The notes under the pieces: model-generated | Told to the model about the DNA's origin: nothing | Databases searched by the model: none | Seen by the model: only the letters and a program-made list of their open reading frames with translations | Part shown: piece by piece, positions 55,080 through 64,000 of the stretch | How the letters are laid out: the number at the start of each line of letters is the position of its first letter | Position numbering within the stretch: position 1 is the first letter of the stretch | Source: Blepharisma japonicum | Taxonomy: Eukaryota > Ciliophora > Heterotrichea > Heterotrichida > Blepharismidae | Assembly: GCA_949751835.1 (NCBI GenBank) | Contig: CATKHK010000079.1 | Span: 145,925 to 209,924 of the forward strand | Direction of reading: 5' to 3' | DNA: 64,000 bases | Translations under genes and position numbers: made by a program

Positions 55080-55769
55080 TTAAGGCTCATCAAATTCAAT
55101 TTTGCTTTTCAATTCTTTCAATGAGACATCCATCATGTCTGCAATACCTCTTAAGAATTCATTAAACATTCTCTTTCTCTTAGATTCTTCAGGTAAAATA
55201 TTTTTTCTTTTAATCTCTAATGTTTTGCTTTCTTCTTCTGTCACACATCCTGCATCTTTTAACATTTGGACTTCGTTTTGCAACTCTTCTACATCTTGAT
55301 TTAACTCACTTAATGCCTTTTCAATTTCTTCCATGCTCAGTTCCTCATCTAATTCTTTAATTTGCATTTGAATATCTTTGGTTTCTTCTTTCAATTTATT
55401 CATCTCTTCAGTTTTCTCAGCAATTTCATGATCCATAGCTGCAATTTCGTCTTCACTTGATTGAGGTAATGATTCTTGATTAACTAAATAAATGCGAGCT
55501 TTCCCAAAATCTTTGGCCTGAATTTTCTTTAATTCAGTAAGCCTATCCAGCACCTTTGCACAATTTGTTTTTTTGACAGCGCCTCTAAGATTGTCAGTCA
55601 CATTTAAAGCGCTATAAGGTCTATTTTGTCTTACCATATAGTCCAAAACAGCAACTTCTTCATCTGTAAGCTCAATTTTTGGAGGACTTTTAACTTTTTC
55701 TTTCGTTTCTTCGTTTTCTTTATGTTCCTTAGACTTTTCTGTCTTGACTTTTTTCCTCTTTTCTCCCAT
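55080..55769 (-). CDS. HOP2: Hop2/PSMC3IP, meiotic recombination factor
   Basis: A 229-residue protein. After a Lys/Glu-rich start, residues about 32-95 are the TBPIP winged helix: EVAVLDYMVRQNRPYSALNV, then VLDRLTELKKIQAKDFGKARIY. A coiled coil follows (about 110-175), then EEESKTLEIKRKNILPEESKRKRMFNEFLRGI, the C-terminal conserved block of Hop2. Hop2 pairs with Mnd1 and assists Dmc1/Rad51 in strand invasion during meiosis; in ciliates that occurs in the micronucleus, with expression expected at conjugation. Length and domain order are normal. No TGA used. Stop is TAA. Confidence 0.88.
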   Translation of the reverse strand: MGEKRKKVKTEKSKEHKENEETKEKVKSPPKIELTDEEVAVLDYMVRQNRPYSALNVTDNLRGAVKKTNCAKVLDRLTELKKIQAKDFGKARIYLVNQESLPQSSEDEIAAMDHEIAEKTEEMNKLKEETKDIQMQIKELDEELSMEEIEKALSELNQDVEELQNEVQMLKDAGCVTEEESKTLEIKRKNILPEESKRKRMFNEFLRGIADMMDVSLKELKSKIEFDEP

Positions 55770-56119
55770 CCCGCCTAAGATTTAATTATATATAATGAGA
55801 CAAGAAAAATACTTAAAGTATTTTAGAAAGAAGGCAAGCGACTCCGCAACTTATACTGAACATTTATGAAGAAAAAATTAAAGATATGTGAGTCTATGCT
55901 CCTCTTAAAAGGTAAAGAAGAATGTCTTATGGGTAGAGGTTAAGTAAGAAAGTGAGTTGGAAATGAAATATTTTGAACTCTGTTTACCATGCACTAATAT
56001 TCACTTAATAATAAGTTTATAGATCAAGCGCTATTCATTTATAACCGGAAAAGTATTCATTGATATCCGAAATCCTGATGAATTTAATAACTCGAGCTTG
56101 GATAAAACTTAATAGGAAT
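55770..56119. other. intergenic, nothing recognised
   Basis: AT-rich spacer upstream of Hop2. Confidence 0.4.
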
Positions 56120-56450
56120 AAATTTTATTCTATATATTTTAAATAGAAAATTGAAGCAGAAAGAGTGGAAGATGTGGCAGATGAAGCAGAAATCTCAGAT
56201 ACAGAAAGAGTCGAAGATTTTACAGATGAATCTGAGATCTTTGAAAAAGAGATATATAAACCTCTGATAGCTGAAGCGCTATATTCTGATGCAGTGATAG
56301 CTAGAGTAGGGCTGGCGGAGCATTATTGCTTGAAAATGAAGAAGCTGATGTTGATAGATCCATGCTTTACAAATATTACTTATTTTATACAAAAGCAAGT
56401 GCTTTTAAAGAATTTTATGAGTTATTAGGTTTCCGGAGTAAGACCTCATA
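56120..56450 (+). pseudogene. possible coding remnant
   Basis: Acidic text (DVADEAEISDTERVEDFTDE, then IYKPLIAEALYSDAVIARVG) continues in another frame as LLLENEEADVDRSMLYKYYL and KASAFKEFYELL. The shift does not fit a 15/16-nt intron and no ATG begins it. Probably a gene fragment; family unknown. Confidence 0.35.
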
Positions 56451-56739
56451 ATTAATAACTTGCTTGATGTCTAATTTTACTGAAAAGTCTTTATATTGTG
56501 CTGTAGAGGCAAGGCCCTTTATCCAATATTTTATATAAGGTTTGGTTTTCACAGTATCAGGATATCGTCTAGCTAATGCAACTGATGCTATAATTTGGAT
56601 AGTTATTTAATAATAGATTTAATTTTGGACAATTTAATAAGGCCAAAAAATTAGAAGTATCATTAAGCCGAAATTAGAGATTTAATTGCATTTTTCATAA
56701 AAACCCTCCATGGGGGCACTTTTATAAATGTTTTGCTTT

Positions 56740-57150
56740 AAAGTCTCTGAATAATGTCACTTCCATAACAGAATAATTCGTTATTTGGAAGTTGAGCAAT
56801 GCAAGTACTTCTCCCTATTGGTATATTTCCTAACACTTTGGTTTCTTTTCTTTTGTTTTCAGAGTCATAAATAGTCAACACAGCTCAAGCATACATGCGA
56901 TCAATAAAATAAAGAGATGTGATGGTAAGCATTTACATATCCTTGATAAGATTGGCTTAGCAACAAGTTAGAGGTATGGTCCTGACTTTCATAAAACGAA
57001 CAAGTAGTCCTGAAGTCTCTCTCCATTTCTGGGTCATTATTGATTGTAATTAAATTGCGGATGTTTTAACATTTAGCTCTTGATCATTAAATAAATTTCA
57101 TACAAGATCATGATTGGATTGATTTTAAGATCATTTTATTGCATTATTGA
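56740..57150 (-). pseudogene. decayed fragment of the kelch/TPR family
   Basis: Blocks such as ATTTGGAAGTTGAGCAATGCA, slightly altered, and the TTTTCAGAGTCATAAAT / AAAGAGATGTGATGG stretch match 60395-60560 and 61735-61880 of the two kelch genes downstream. Frame destroyed. Confidence 0.7.
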
Positions 57151-57467
57151 GAGCTTCTAAGAACTGAAAATTAAGTAATTGAGCTAGGCTAAGAGTTTTG
57201 GGCTTAATTTATTTATATTTTTGAAAGCCTGATAAATTATATTTTTATTACATTTTTATTAAAAAATTTCCCAGCTAATCTATAGGGGATTAACGGAAAT
57301 ATTTTTTCACCCTATTTACGACGATATTAAGAAATAAACTTTGCAGGTTTTTATCTTAAAAATCGTTTGAATAAATTCTTTACTCACTTTTACTTTATGG
57401 AATATTCCATTTCATTATCATAATTCTATAATTATTTTCAAACATTTTTGTTTCTTATAATTATAGA
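57151..57467. other. intergenic, nothing recognised
   Basis: Very AT-rich spacer upstream of the small ubiquitin-like gene. Confidence 0.4.
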
Positions 57468-57716
57468 ATGCAGAACTTGCAGATAAATGTAGAGAATATT
57501 GAGGGTGAAGTTCGCAAAATATATGCAAACAGTTCATGGACTTTTGCTCAGCTTTACAGCGTTTTTCAGCAGATGTTTGAGACTCAAGAAAATCTTTCAG
57601 TGATTCATAGAAATCGGTTCTTGGATATTAATATTTGCAGCAATATGACTTTAGAGACGCTAGAAATCACTAACGCTTGTCAGATAAGAGTTCTATTACC
57701 AATGAAAGGTTGCTAG
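57468..57716 (+). CDS. single ubiquitin-like protein ending in Gly-Cys
   Basis: An 82-residue protein the size of ubiquitin. MQNLQINVENIEGEVRKIYA fits the first beta hairpin, FAQLYSVFQQMFETQENL the helix, IHRNRFLDINICSNMTLETL the ubiquitin FAGKQLEDG-TL region, and ACQIRVLLPMKGC the last strand. The chain ends KGC where ubiquitin ends RGG, as in the tandem protein at 6402. Sequence identity to ubiquitin is low, so the call rests on length, start and strand pattern. Stop is TAG. Confidence 0.5.
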   Translation: MQNLQINVENIEGEVRKIYANSSWTFAQLYSVFQQMFETQENLSVIHRNRFLDINICSNMTLETLEITNACQIRVLLPMKGC

Positions 57717-58607
57717 ATAGTAAACTCTTGAATGATTTTAAATAAATTCAGTTTATTTTTTATGATCTTATTTAATTTATACATCAAACTTAAAGCAGTG
57801 CTTTGAATTTTTGGCTTAGTTAGCTAATTTGAAATTTATCCTCAGTAAAAGCTCATACTCTATATTTCTTCTTTCTGCTTGATGTCTGAAAATTAAGCTA
57901 TTAAAAGTTGACAAAATAAAATATAGATTATTTTAAAATAATATTTTTATATAAATTTTGATTATATGATGAATAAAAAATGATTTGAATGAGCACTTTT
58001 CTTGTGAAATGTGGAAGTAGTCTTTTATAAGTATTATGCACGTATAAACTCAAAAAGGGGCATTTTACCGGTGAGGTGTAGAAGCAATTTGTAATAAGTA
58101 TTAGCTGTTGAGTATTGATAACTTGCTATATGTCTGATCCTAGCTTGTTTTTGAGTAGCATAATCATTTGATTTTACAAATATTTACTTTAGCGGATTTC
58201 AATAAAGTAATTAAAAGTAAAATTTCCAGGTGAAATGTGGAAACAATCTATTGTAAGTCATTTAGGAAATAGTATCTAATTGATGCATACAATTTTCAAT
58301 TTCGGCAACTTTCTGGCTGAGTAATATGGAACTGTTTATGACAAGTTAGCTGTTTTATTTGTCTAAAAAGGCTCATTAATTATATTTAATAAAATCTGTT
58401 TGCATTTATCTTTTATGTAAAAACACAATTTCATATACCGACCTGATTCACAAACTAAACCATATTATGATTTGCCAATGTAAGAGCCTAGATTTCCATA
58501 GTTAAAAGGGTTAATAGAGTTATAAAGTGAATAAAATTTTGGTACAAAATGCATTATTTTGGTTTAAAGGTTTATTTTCTATTTTAATGAATTAAGGTTA
58601 GTTATGA
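57717..58607. other. intergenic with three degenerate repeats
   Basis: No gene recognised. Three imperfect copies of a unit around AGGTGAAATGTGGAA followed by a GTAAGTATTA-like block lie at about 57990-58035, 58060-58105 and 58222-58270. Confidence 0.5.
57990..58270. repeat. three degenerate direct repeats
   Basis: Units: TGTGAAATGTGGAAGTAG..., GTGAGGTGTAGAAGCAAT..., GGTGAAATGTGGAAACAAT..., each followed by (A)TAAGT(A/C)ATT. Irregular spacing of about 70 and 160 bp. Confidence 0.5.
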
Positions 58608-60766
58608 CTATTGAATAGGTAACAGTAACCTAAGCTGAGTGACAATATCAGATTTAGCTTTTTGAAGTTCAGCAACTTCTTTTTCTATTTGTTGTATTGC
58701 TTCACTTGATTTCTCTTTATAATTAACTAGACAATCAGCTGAATTTTTGAGAAGTTGCCAATGCTGGTTTTTAACTATATCCATTTTTTTCTCAATCTTT
58801 TTAAGTATTTTCGGATTGTTAATACTTTCATCTTTGATTTTTTGGATTTCCTCTTTAAATTCAATTATGCTCTCCTGTAAAATAACTAGTGCCTGAAGCG
58901 ATTCAGCGTAGCATTGAAATAACGGTTTTCTTGTAAAATCATAATTATCTTCAGAAGAAATTCAATAAGGGTATTCGCTAATTTTGCGAATTATCAAATC
59001 ATGTGCTTTATTGCATGATTGAATGGCTTCTTTTTCTTGTCCTAGATTACTAAGTAAATAAGCAAGATAGCAAAGGTATAGAGGATTATCAGGATCAAGT
59101 TTGATTGCTTCATAATAGCACTCCATTGATTCATAATTCTTGCTCAAATCATATAGAGCAATACCTTTTTTGAAGTGATAAATAGTTTTATCATGGTGCA
59201 ATTCAATTGCTTTGTCATAGCACTCTACTGCTTCAAGTTTTCTGCCCAATTCATACAGAGCATTGCCTTTGGAGTAGTAGCAGGGATCATATTCAGTATT
59301 GCGTGTGATTGCTACATTAAAGAACTCTATTGCTTCAATGTTTCTGCCTAAATTATGCAGGGCATTACCTTTATTACAGTTAGCATAATAATCTTTAGGG
59401 TCACGTTTGATTTTTTCGTTATAGCATTCTATCGCTTCAAGATTTCTGCCCATATCGCTTAGAGCATCTCTTTCAGAAAATAATTGTCTATTCGACTAGG
59501 ATTTAATTTGATCGATTCGTTAAAGCACTCTACAGCTTCAAGATTTCTGCCCAATTTCTTCATAAGAATTCCTTTTTGTATATAATCAGTAATTCTTTTT
59601 TTATTACATGCTTCTATCTTTTCAAGATGTGACACTATATAATAAAGAGTAAGTTCATTATTAATGTAAACTGCAGCATGATCAGGATCAAGTTTGAATG
59701 TTTGATCGCAGCACTCTATTGCTTTAAGCTTAGAATCTATTATTCCAAGAGCAGCATGCTTACTATAGCAAGCAATACAAATTAAAGTCTTTTTATCTAA
59801 ATCAAATTTTAAATACCCCCTAATATTTTTGTAATTAATAAATGAAATGTATATTTTCCCTTTATTATATAGCCAATCAATTTTTAAAGGATGACAGTTT
59901 ATATTTGATTTTGCTACTCGTTGTCAAGCATATTCATCTCCAACACCACTTTCATAGACCAATCCATAATCGAATTCAATCAAATATAGCCTTTCTTTTG
60001 CAACTGCTAAAATCTTTACTTTTTTTTCTTTAAACTCATATGGAACTGTCGAGAAAGAGTCAAGATCAATTGAGTATATCAAAAGATTTCTATTAACACG
60101 TCCAGAAGTTATAATATTTCCATTAAATACTATGCTATTGCCTAAAGTTTCATATAATGGTATTTTGGTTAAAGGAATTCATCTATTTTCATCCAAATCA
60201 AATCTGCAGGATGGCATATATCGCATATCATAATCAGATTCTTTTTCAAATTCTTCATCATATTCTTCGAAGAAGCAATAAACATTTCTTTTAAAATACA
60301 CAGCTGATATTCATATGCTGAAATATCCTGCAGATGGCAGAACTCTGACTCTATTATCTTTATTTATTATTAATGAAATACCATTTCGAAAACAAAATAG
60401 ATCACCATTTGGAAGATGAGCAATAATAGATGATTGTTCGTAAAAATCGGATCGAATTTCCATCTTTCTCATTTCTTCTCTTTCGTTTTCAGTGTCATAT
60501 ATGAATAAATAATTTCTTTTATCACTAAGATAAAGAGACGTAATGCGATGGTATTCGTTTTTATATTCTTGATAAGCTTGATTAAGTAAGGGATCAGAAA
60601 CATTATTTTCATATGATGATCAAGTTTGTCTAAAATTTTGCTCAATATCTTGATCATTATAGATTTGGTCTAGAATTGCAATTCTTTTAGCTTTTAGCTG
60701 GCTGATTGTTCAAAATGACTTAAAACTGGTGCATGCCTCTTGGTAATCTGGTAGCATTGCATTCAT
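58608..60766 (-). CDS. kelch-like plus TPR protein, one apparent frameshift
   Basis: A long gene of roughly 719 codons, with several TGA (Trp). The N-terminal ~350 residues are a kelch-like beta-propeller region (IIAHLPNGDLFCFRNG, FKRNVYCFFEEY, RFDLDENRWIPLTKIP, NLLIYSIDLDSFSTVPYEF). TPR units follow: LGRNLEAVECFNESIKLNP, MGRNLEAIECYNEKIKRDP, LGRNIEAIEFFNVAI, LGRKLEAVECYDKAIEL. A C-terminal coiled coil ends in LRLLLPIQ, TAG. At about 59472-59480 one base appears missing between two TPRs, causing TAA in the first frame; this is a real lesion or a sequencing error. Function unknown; a scaffold is likely. A shorter relative is at 61096. Confidence 0.7.
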
Positions 60767-61095
60767 AAATAAAATGGTTTTTCTTTTCAAAATATCAATT
60801 TATATTAATTAATTTGACTCTTGCTTCTATATTTTCTAGCCACGTCCTTTTAATCACGATTTTTCTTGTTTAAATTAGTGATTATGATTTTTAATTTAAG
60901 ACAGATTTTTTTAAGTTTTTAGTATTAGTACATATGATTTTGATCAATTTATTGAGATTTTATTACATAAGCTCTTAAAATGAAAAGATTTGAGCAAGGA
61001 TTGCACCAAAGACTGATATAAGACCCTTTAGTTTTCAAGACAAATAATGAAAGAATAATAGAAATTTGTAATCAATCTTTATTAAAAATAATATT
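60767..61095. other. intergenic, nothing recognised
   Basis: AT-rich spacer between two related minus-strand genes. Confidence 0.4.
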
Positions 61096-62202
61096 CTAAA
61101 ATAGTTTGCTTATTGATATTTTATTCAGATCGAACCTATAGTATTTGAGCTTACAATTGAAAGGTTCTTGATGCTTTCAGCCACTAATGCATATTCCTCC
61201 TTTATTATATAAACAATACACTTGAAAAGGAAGATCGATTTTTGAATTTGCTATTCGCCTCCAATTTGTATAACTTCCAATCTCACTTTCATAGATTGAT
61301 CCATCTTTGCCGCATTCAATCAAATACATTCTTTCTGCATTTACTAGAATCTTTTTTTTCTCTGCTGCAAATCCATAAGAAATTGTTGAGAAAGAATCAA
61401 TATCAATTGAGTATAGCAAAAGATTTCTTTTAAATCCAGAAATCAAAATATTCCCATCAAATAATATACTGTTACAACAATAATCAGAATTTGGCATTGG
61501 AGTTAATTGAATTCATCTTTTTCGATCCAAATCAAATTTACTAGATAGAGTTAAAACTTCACCTTTATCATTAAATCCTCCAAAGCAATAGACACAGTTG
61601 TTGAAATAGATACATGATGAGTAGCTGCAAGGAGTTCCAGATGCTAATACTTCGTCTGAACCATTTAGATCAATGAGTACTGTAAATCCAGAATACGGAT
61701 AATAATTATTACCAAAACAAAATATCTTGCCATTTGGAAGTTGAGCTATGCAGGTGCTTAAGTCTAGTGATTTTAGAGTATCTAAGATTTTGACCTGTTT
61801 GGTTTCACTTTCACTGTTATAAATTATCAATTTAATTCTGTAATTCTTATCTTCTTTAAGATTATAAAGAGATGTCTTTTGTTGATAAGCATTAAGATAA
61901 TCTTGGTAAGCTTGCATTAACTGTGGATTATAAAAGCTAAAATTGGTATGATATGCTAAGGAAGTTGCTCGAAAATCCATCTCTAATTCTTGATTGTTTG
62001 GTCTATTCAAAATCTCAGCTGTTTTATATCTTAATGTTTCAGTAAGGTTTAAAGTGCTTTCTGTTTCTTTGAATTTACTGTTAAGGTTATTAGTAATGGT
62101 GCTTATTTGAGAGTTAAGCAAGTTTGGCACTTTTTCTGTTTTGAGTTTTGCTGGCTCTTTTGCATTTTCAAATCCTTCTAAATCTTCAGAAAAAGTCGTC
62201 AT
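61096..62202 (-). CDS. kelch-like repeat protein, 368 aa
   Basis: Paralogue of the N-terminal half of the 58608-60766 gene, without the TPR part. Two TGA codons are Trp. N-terminal ~85 residues are helical; then kelch-like blades: CIAQLPNGKIFCFGNNYYPYS, SCIYFNNCVYCFGGFNDKGE, KFDLDRKRWIQLTPMP, SILFDGNILISGFKRNLLLY and KKILVNAERMYLIECGKDGS. The final text is KLKYYRFDLNKISISKLF, TAG. Probably a protein-binding propeller. Just upstream (62255-62565) lies a relic of a coiled coil like that of the larger paralogue, so duplicated units were truncated differently. Confidence 0.75.
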
Positions 62203-62254
62203 CTTTGATAATATTATCTATGAGTTATAGTTTAATTAATTTGCATAATTTCAA

Positions 62255-62565
62255 TTTTTAATATAACCTGAGCTGAGTGACAATATCAGATTTAGATTTT
62301 TGAAGTTCAACAGCTTCTTTTTCTATTTGTTGTATTTCTTCATTTGACTTCCTTTTATAATCAACTAGGCAATCAGCTGCTCTTTTGAGAAGTTGCCAAT
62401 GCTGCTTTTTAACTATATCCACCTTTTTCTTAATCTGTTTAAGTATTTTTGGACTGTTAAGACTTTCATCTTTGATTTTTTTGATTTCCTCTTTAAATTC
62501 AATTACATTTTCCTGTAAAATGAGTAGTGCCTGAAGCGATTCAACGTGGCATTGAATTAGATTAG
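62255..62565 (-). pseudogene. relic of the kelch/TPR gene's C-terminal coiled coil
   Basis: Bases 62270-62560 match 58630-58920 nearly end to end (GAGCTGAGTGACAATATCAG, GAGAAGTTGCCAATGCTG, GTGCCTGAAGCGATTCAACG), but no kelch or TPR part is attached and there is no start. A truncated duplicate. Confidence 0.8.
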
Positions 62566-63019
62566 AGATTAAATTTATGATAAGTCTTTTAAAAAATTTA
62601 TCACTCGCAGGAAAGGTAATAGAGCAGTTAAGTGGAAAGATTTTTTAGCAACTTTGACAGGTTCATTATAATTTTCATTTTAAGTATAATTAAAGTAAGT
62701 TGATTTGTAAAAATATCCGTCAGCTTGCTTTAAATTTTCCACCTATAAATTTGAGAGTATTTTAAACATTCCGGCTCCAAGGAGTTTTATCTATCTCAGT
62801 TATTAAATCAAAACATAATTATTTTAATATATGTTTGCACACTAATATATATAAATATTTATTGGGCTTTTATCTTTCTATTGCTAGTCTTTATCTATTT
62901 AGCCAACGTTTTATGCTTTAATTTTATGAATAAAAAGCGTACTATCATCCATAGAAAAAAATCAGTTTATGATATGGGGACATTTTTATTTATTCTGCTG
63001 ACCAGTCTAGTTAAAATAA
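62566..63019. other. intergenic, nothing recognised
   Basis: AT-rich. A 60-codon frame at 62881-63063 overlaps the Rab start in another frame and is not a gene. Confidence 0.5.
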
Positions 63020-63574
63020 ATGGAAGAGGAATAGTAACACTAAAGCAGCAATTATATTTTTAAAATTGTCTTAGTCGGAGACGACTCTGTTGGCAAATCA
63101 TTAATATTGGTTCGATTTATTGATAATACCTTCATCGAACACTACCCATTTACCGTAGGGGTGAATTTCGTAAAAATCATATAGCGAACTACAATGATTT
63201 GTCTAAACCGCTTAAAAATCAATCTTCAGATTTGGGATACAGCTGGACAAGAAAGTTTCAAAAAGGTTATCCATTCTTACTTTAGAATAGCTCATGGATT
63301 CTTTATTGTATTTGATGTAACCAGTGCAGAATCATTTCGTTCCATTTCAAATTGGATAAATTATATTGATGAGCATGTCTTAGTAAGATATTCAGCCATT
63401 ATAGTAGGAAATAAGACTGATTTAGAAGCAACAAGAGAAGTCTCATTTGATGAAGCCCACAATTTTGCAAGAAGAAATGGAATGGGATATATTGAAGTTT
63501 CATCATTAACAGGGCACAATATCCATCAAGCCTTTGAGTTACTTATCAGAGAGATAATTTCTAAGCTAGCCTAA
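63020..63574 (+). CDS. Rab-family small GTPase with two 15-nt introns
   Basis: A 174-residue G domain after splicing introns at 63034-63048 and 63170-63184. MEEEYNYIFKIVLVGDDSVGKS (split over the first intron) resembles Rab11/Rab8-type starts. G1 GDDSVGKS (15-22), switch I Thr in YPFTVGVNF (about 40), G3 WDTAGQE (62-68, with Gln67), G4 NKTD (121-124), G5 EVSS. Both introns contain or precede stop-causing shifts, so splicing is required. Oddity: the protein ends LIREIISKLA, without the hypervariable tail and prenylated cysteines Rabs need for membrane anchoring. Either a soluble Rab-like protein or a further exon missed. Stop is TAA. Confidence 0.85.
63034..63048 (+). other. 15-nt intron 1 of the Rab-like gene
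   Basis: GTAACACTAAAGCAG. It joins MEEEY to NYIFKIVLVGD. Confidence 0.85.
63170..63184 (+). other. 15-nt intron 2 of the Rab-like gene
   Basis: GTAAAAATCATATAG. It carries an in-frame TAG; removal gives VGVNFRTTM, the expected switch I to interswitch text. Confidence 0.9.
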
Positions 63575-63989
63575 GTTGAATTAAGCATAGATTACATTGT
63601 TTTTATATTGCAAGTTAAAATGGAAGGAAAAAATTACCACGCAGAATAAGCTTTAAAATTAAATTCAGTTTTTAAATAATATGAAACTCAATTTTTTTCT
63701 TAATAATAAATAATTAAGTCCAAACTATATTTTTAAATTTGTTAAAATTTTAAACTCCTTTTTAAACTAAATCTTAATTCCACTTTCAATTAAAACGAAT
63801 TTTTTGATATAAAATTATAATTTTGAAAATAAGTTACTAAAGTTAAGCATTTTATTTACTATAACCTAACATCCTGGACTATTATAAAAATTTTTAGAAT
63901 AAAGAGTTTAAAGTGTACCTTTAAACAATTAGTTATCTAAAAAAAATATTGGTGATTAATCCAGACGGCTGTTTGCTCACACTGAACTC
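63575..63989. other. gene-free end region
   Basis: AT-rich sequence after the last gene, leading to the telomere-like end. Nothing else recognised. Confidence 0.5.
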
Positions 63990-64000
63990 TAGGGTGTTAG
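63990..64000 (+). repeat. telomere-like repeat start (TGTTAGGG permutation)
   Basis: The last 11 bases, TAGGGTGTTAG, are in perfect register with (TGTTAGGG)n, the G-strand of a CCCTAACA telomere. Only about 1.4 units are in the window. Confidence 0.6.

Noticed and set aside
63020-63184. Rab gene read as a pseudogene because of TAG codons
   Set aside because: Both stops disappear when 15-nt introns are removed, and the spliced protein matches Rab motifs without gaps.
1-64000. tRNA, rRNA genes and CRISPR arrays
   Set aside because: No T-arm or cloverleaf candidates were found by eye and no regularly spaced repeat array exists. A tRNAscan run could still find one missed.

Overview
The window looks like macronuclear DNA of a heterotrich ciliate, most likely Blepharisma or a close relative. 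Three lines of evidence agree. (1) More than a dozen conserved genes stay open only if TGA is read as tryptophan, while TAA and TAG both end genes. (2) Nine introns of only 15 or 16 nt (GT...AG) can be placed, eight of them well supported; removing them restores conserved proteins (a sugar transporter, a Rab GTPase, a SPEF1-type protein). (3) The last 11 bases fit a permuted TGTTAGGG (CCCTAACA) repeat, the Blepharisma telomere unit as I recall it. Stentor has equally short introns but a standard code. Genes are not visibly broken by eliminated sequences, which fits macronuclear rather than micronuclear DNA.

Layout. 1-5.9 kb: the 3' part of an IP3-receptor-type calcium channel, a hypothetical protein with one intron, and a ZAR1-like 3CxxC zinc-finger protein. 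6.4-10.9 kb: a tandem ubiquitin-like protein, a helical hypothetical protein, an ESCRT-III (CHMP5/Vps60-like) gene and a convergent helical gene, mixed with decayed copies of their neighbours. 11-15 kb: a FAAH-type amidase and its decayed tandem copy. 15-21.4 kb: three related C2H2 zinc-finger genes (the first has a nonsense codon) and a dual-specificity phosphatase, in long AT-rich spacers. 21.9-32.6 kb, the densest part: SPEF1/CLAMP, a SANBR-like BTB protein, three tandem paralogues with an HMG-box-like core, a WDR44-like WD40 protein, a PP2C phosphatase and a BTB-BACK protein. 33.4-43.4 kb: a divergent protein kinase, a coiled-coil protein, a sugar transporter with four tiny introns and a Lys/Glu-rich protein. 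43.6-49.9 kb: duplicated and decayed loci, a small membrane protein, TTC1 and a Polo-like kinase with two broken partial copies. 49.9-55.8 kb: a secreted cysteine-rich protein, two hotdog thioesterases, a long coiled-coil protein, a small membrane protein and the meiotic factor Hop2. 56-64 kb: a kelch/TPR family with relics, a second Cys-terminal ubiquitin-like gene, a Rab-type GTPase with two introns, and the telomere-like end.

The main theme is local duplication followed by decay. At least seven genes or gene pairs have a broken or partial copy within a few kb, and in one case (8.9-10.9 kb) a duplicated two-gene unit appears to have lost the opposite gene from each copy. The genes do not form one pathway. 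Several serve cilia, the cell cycle or membranes (SPEF1, PLK, ESCRT-III, Rab, IP3R), and Hop2 serves micronuclear meiosis. Identifications are by eye from motifs and family knowledge; no search was run.
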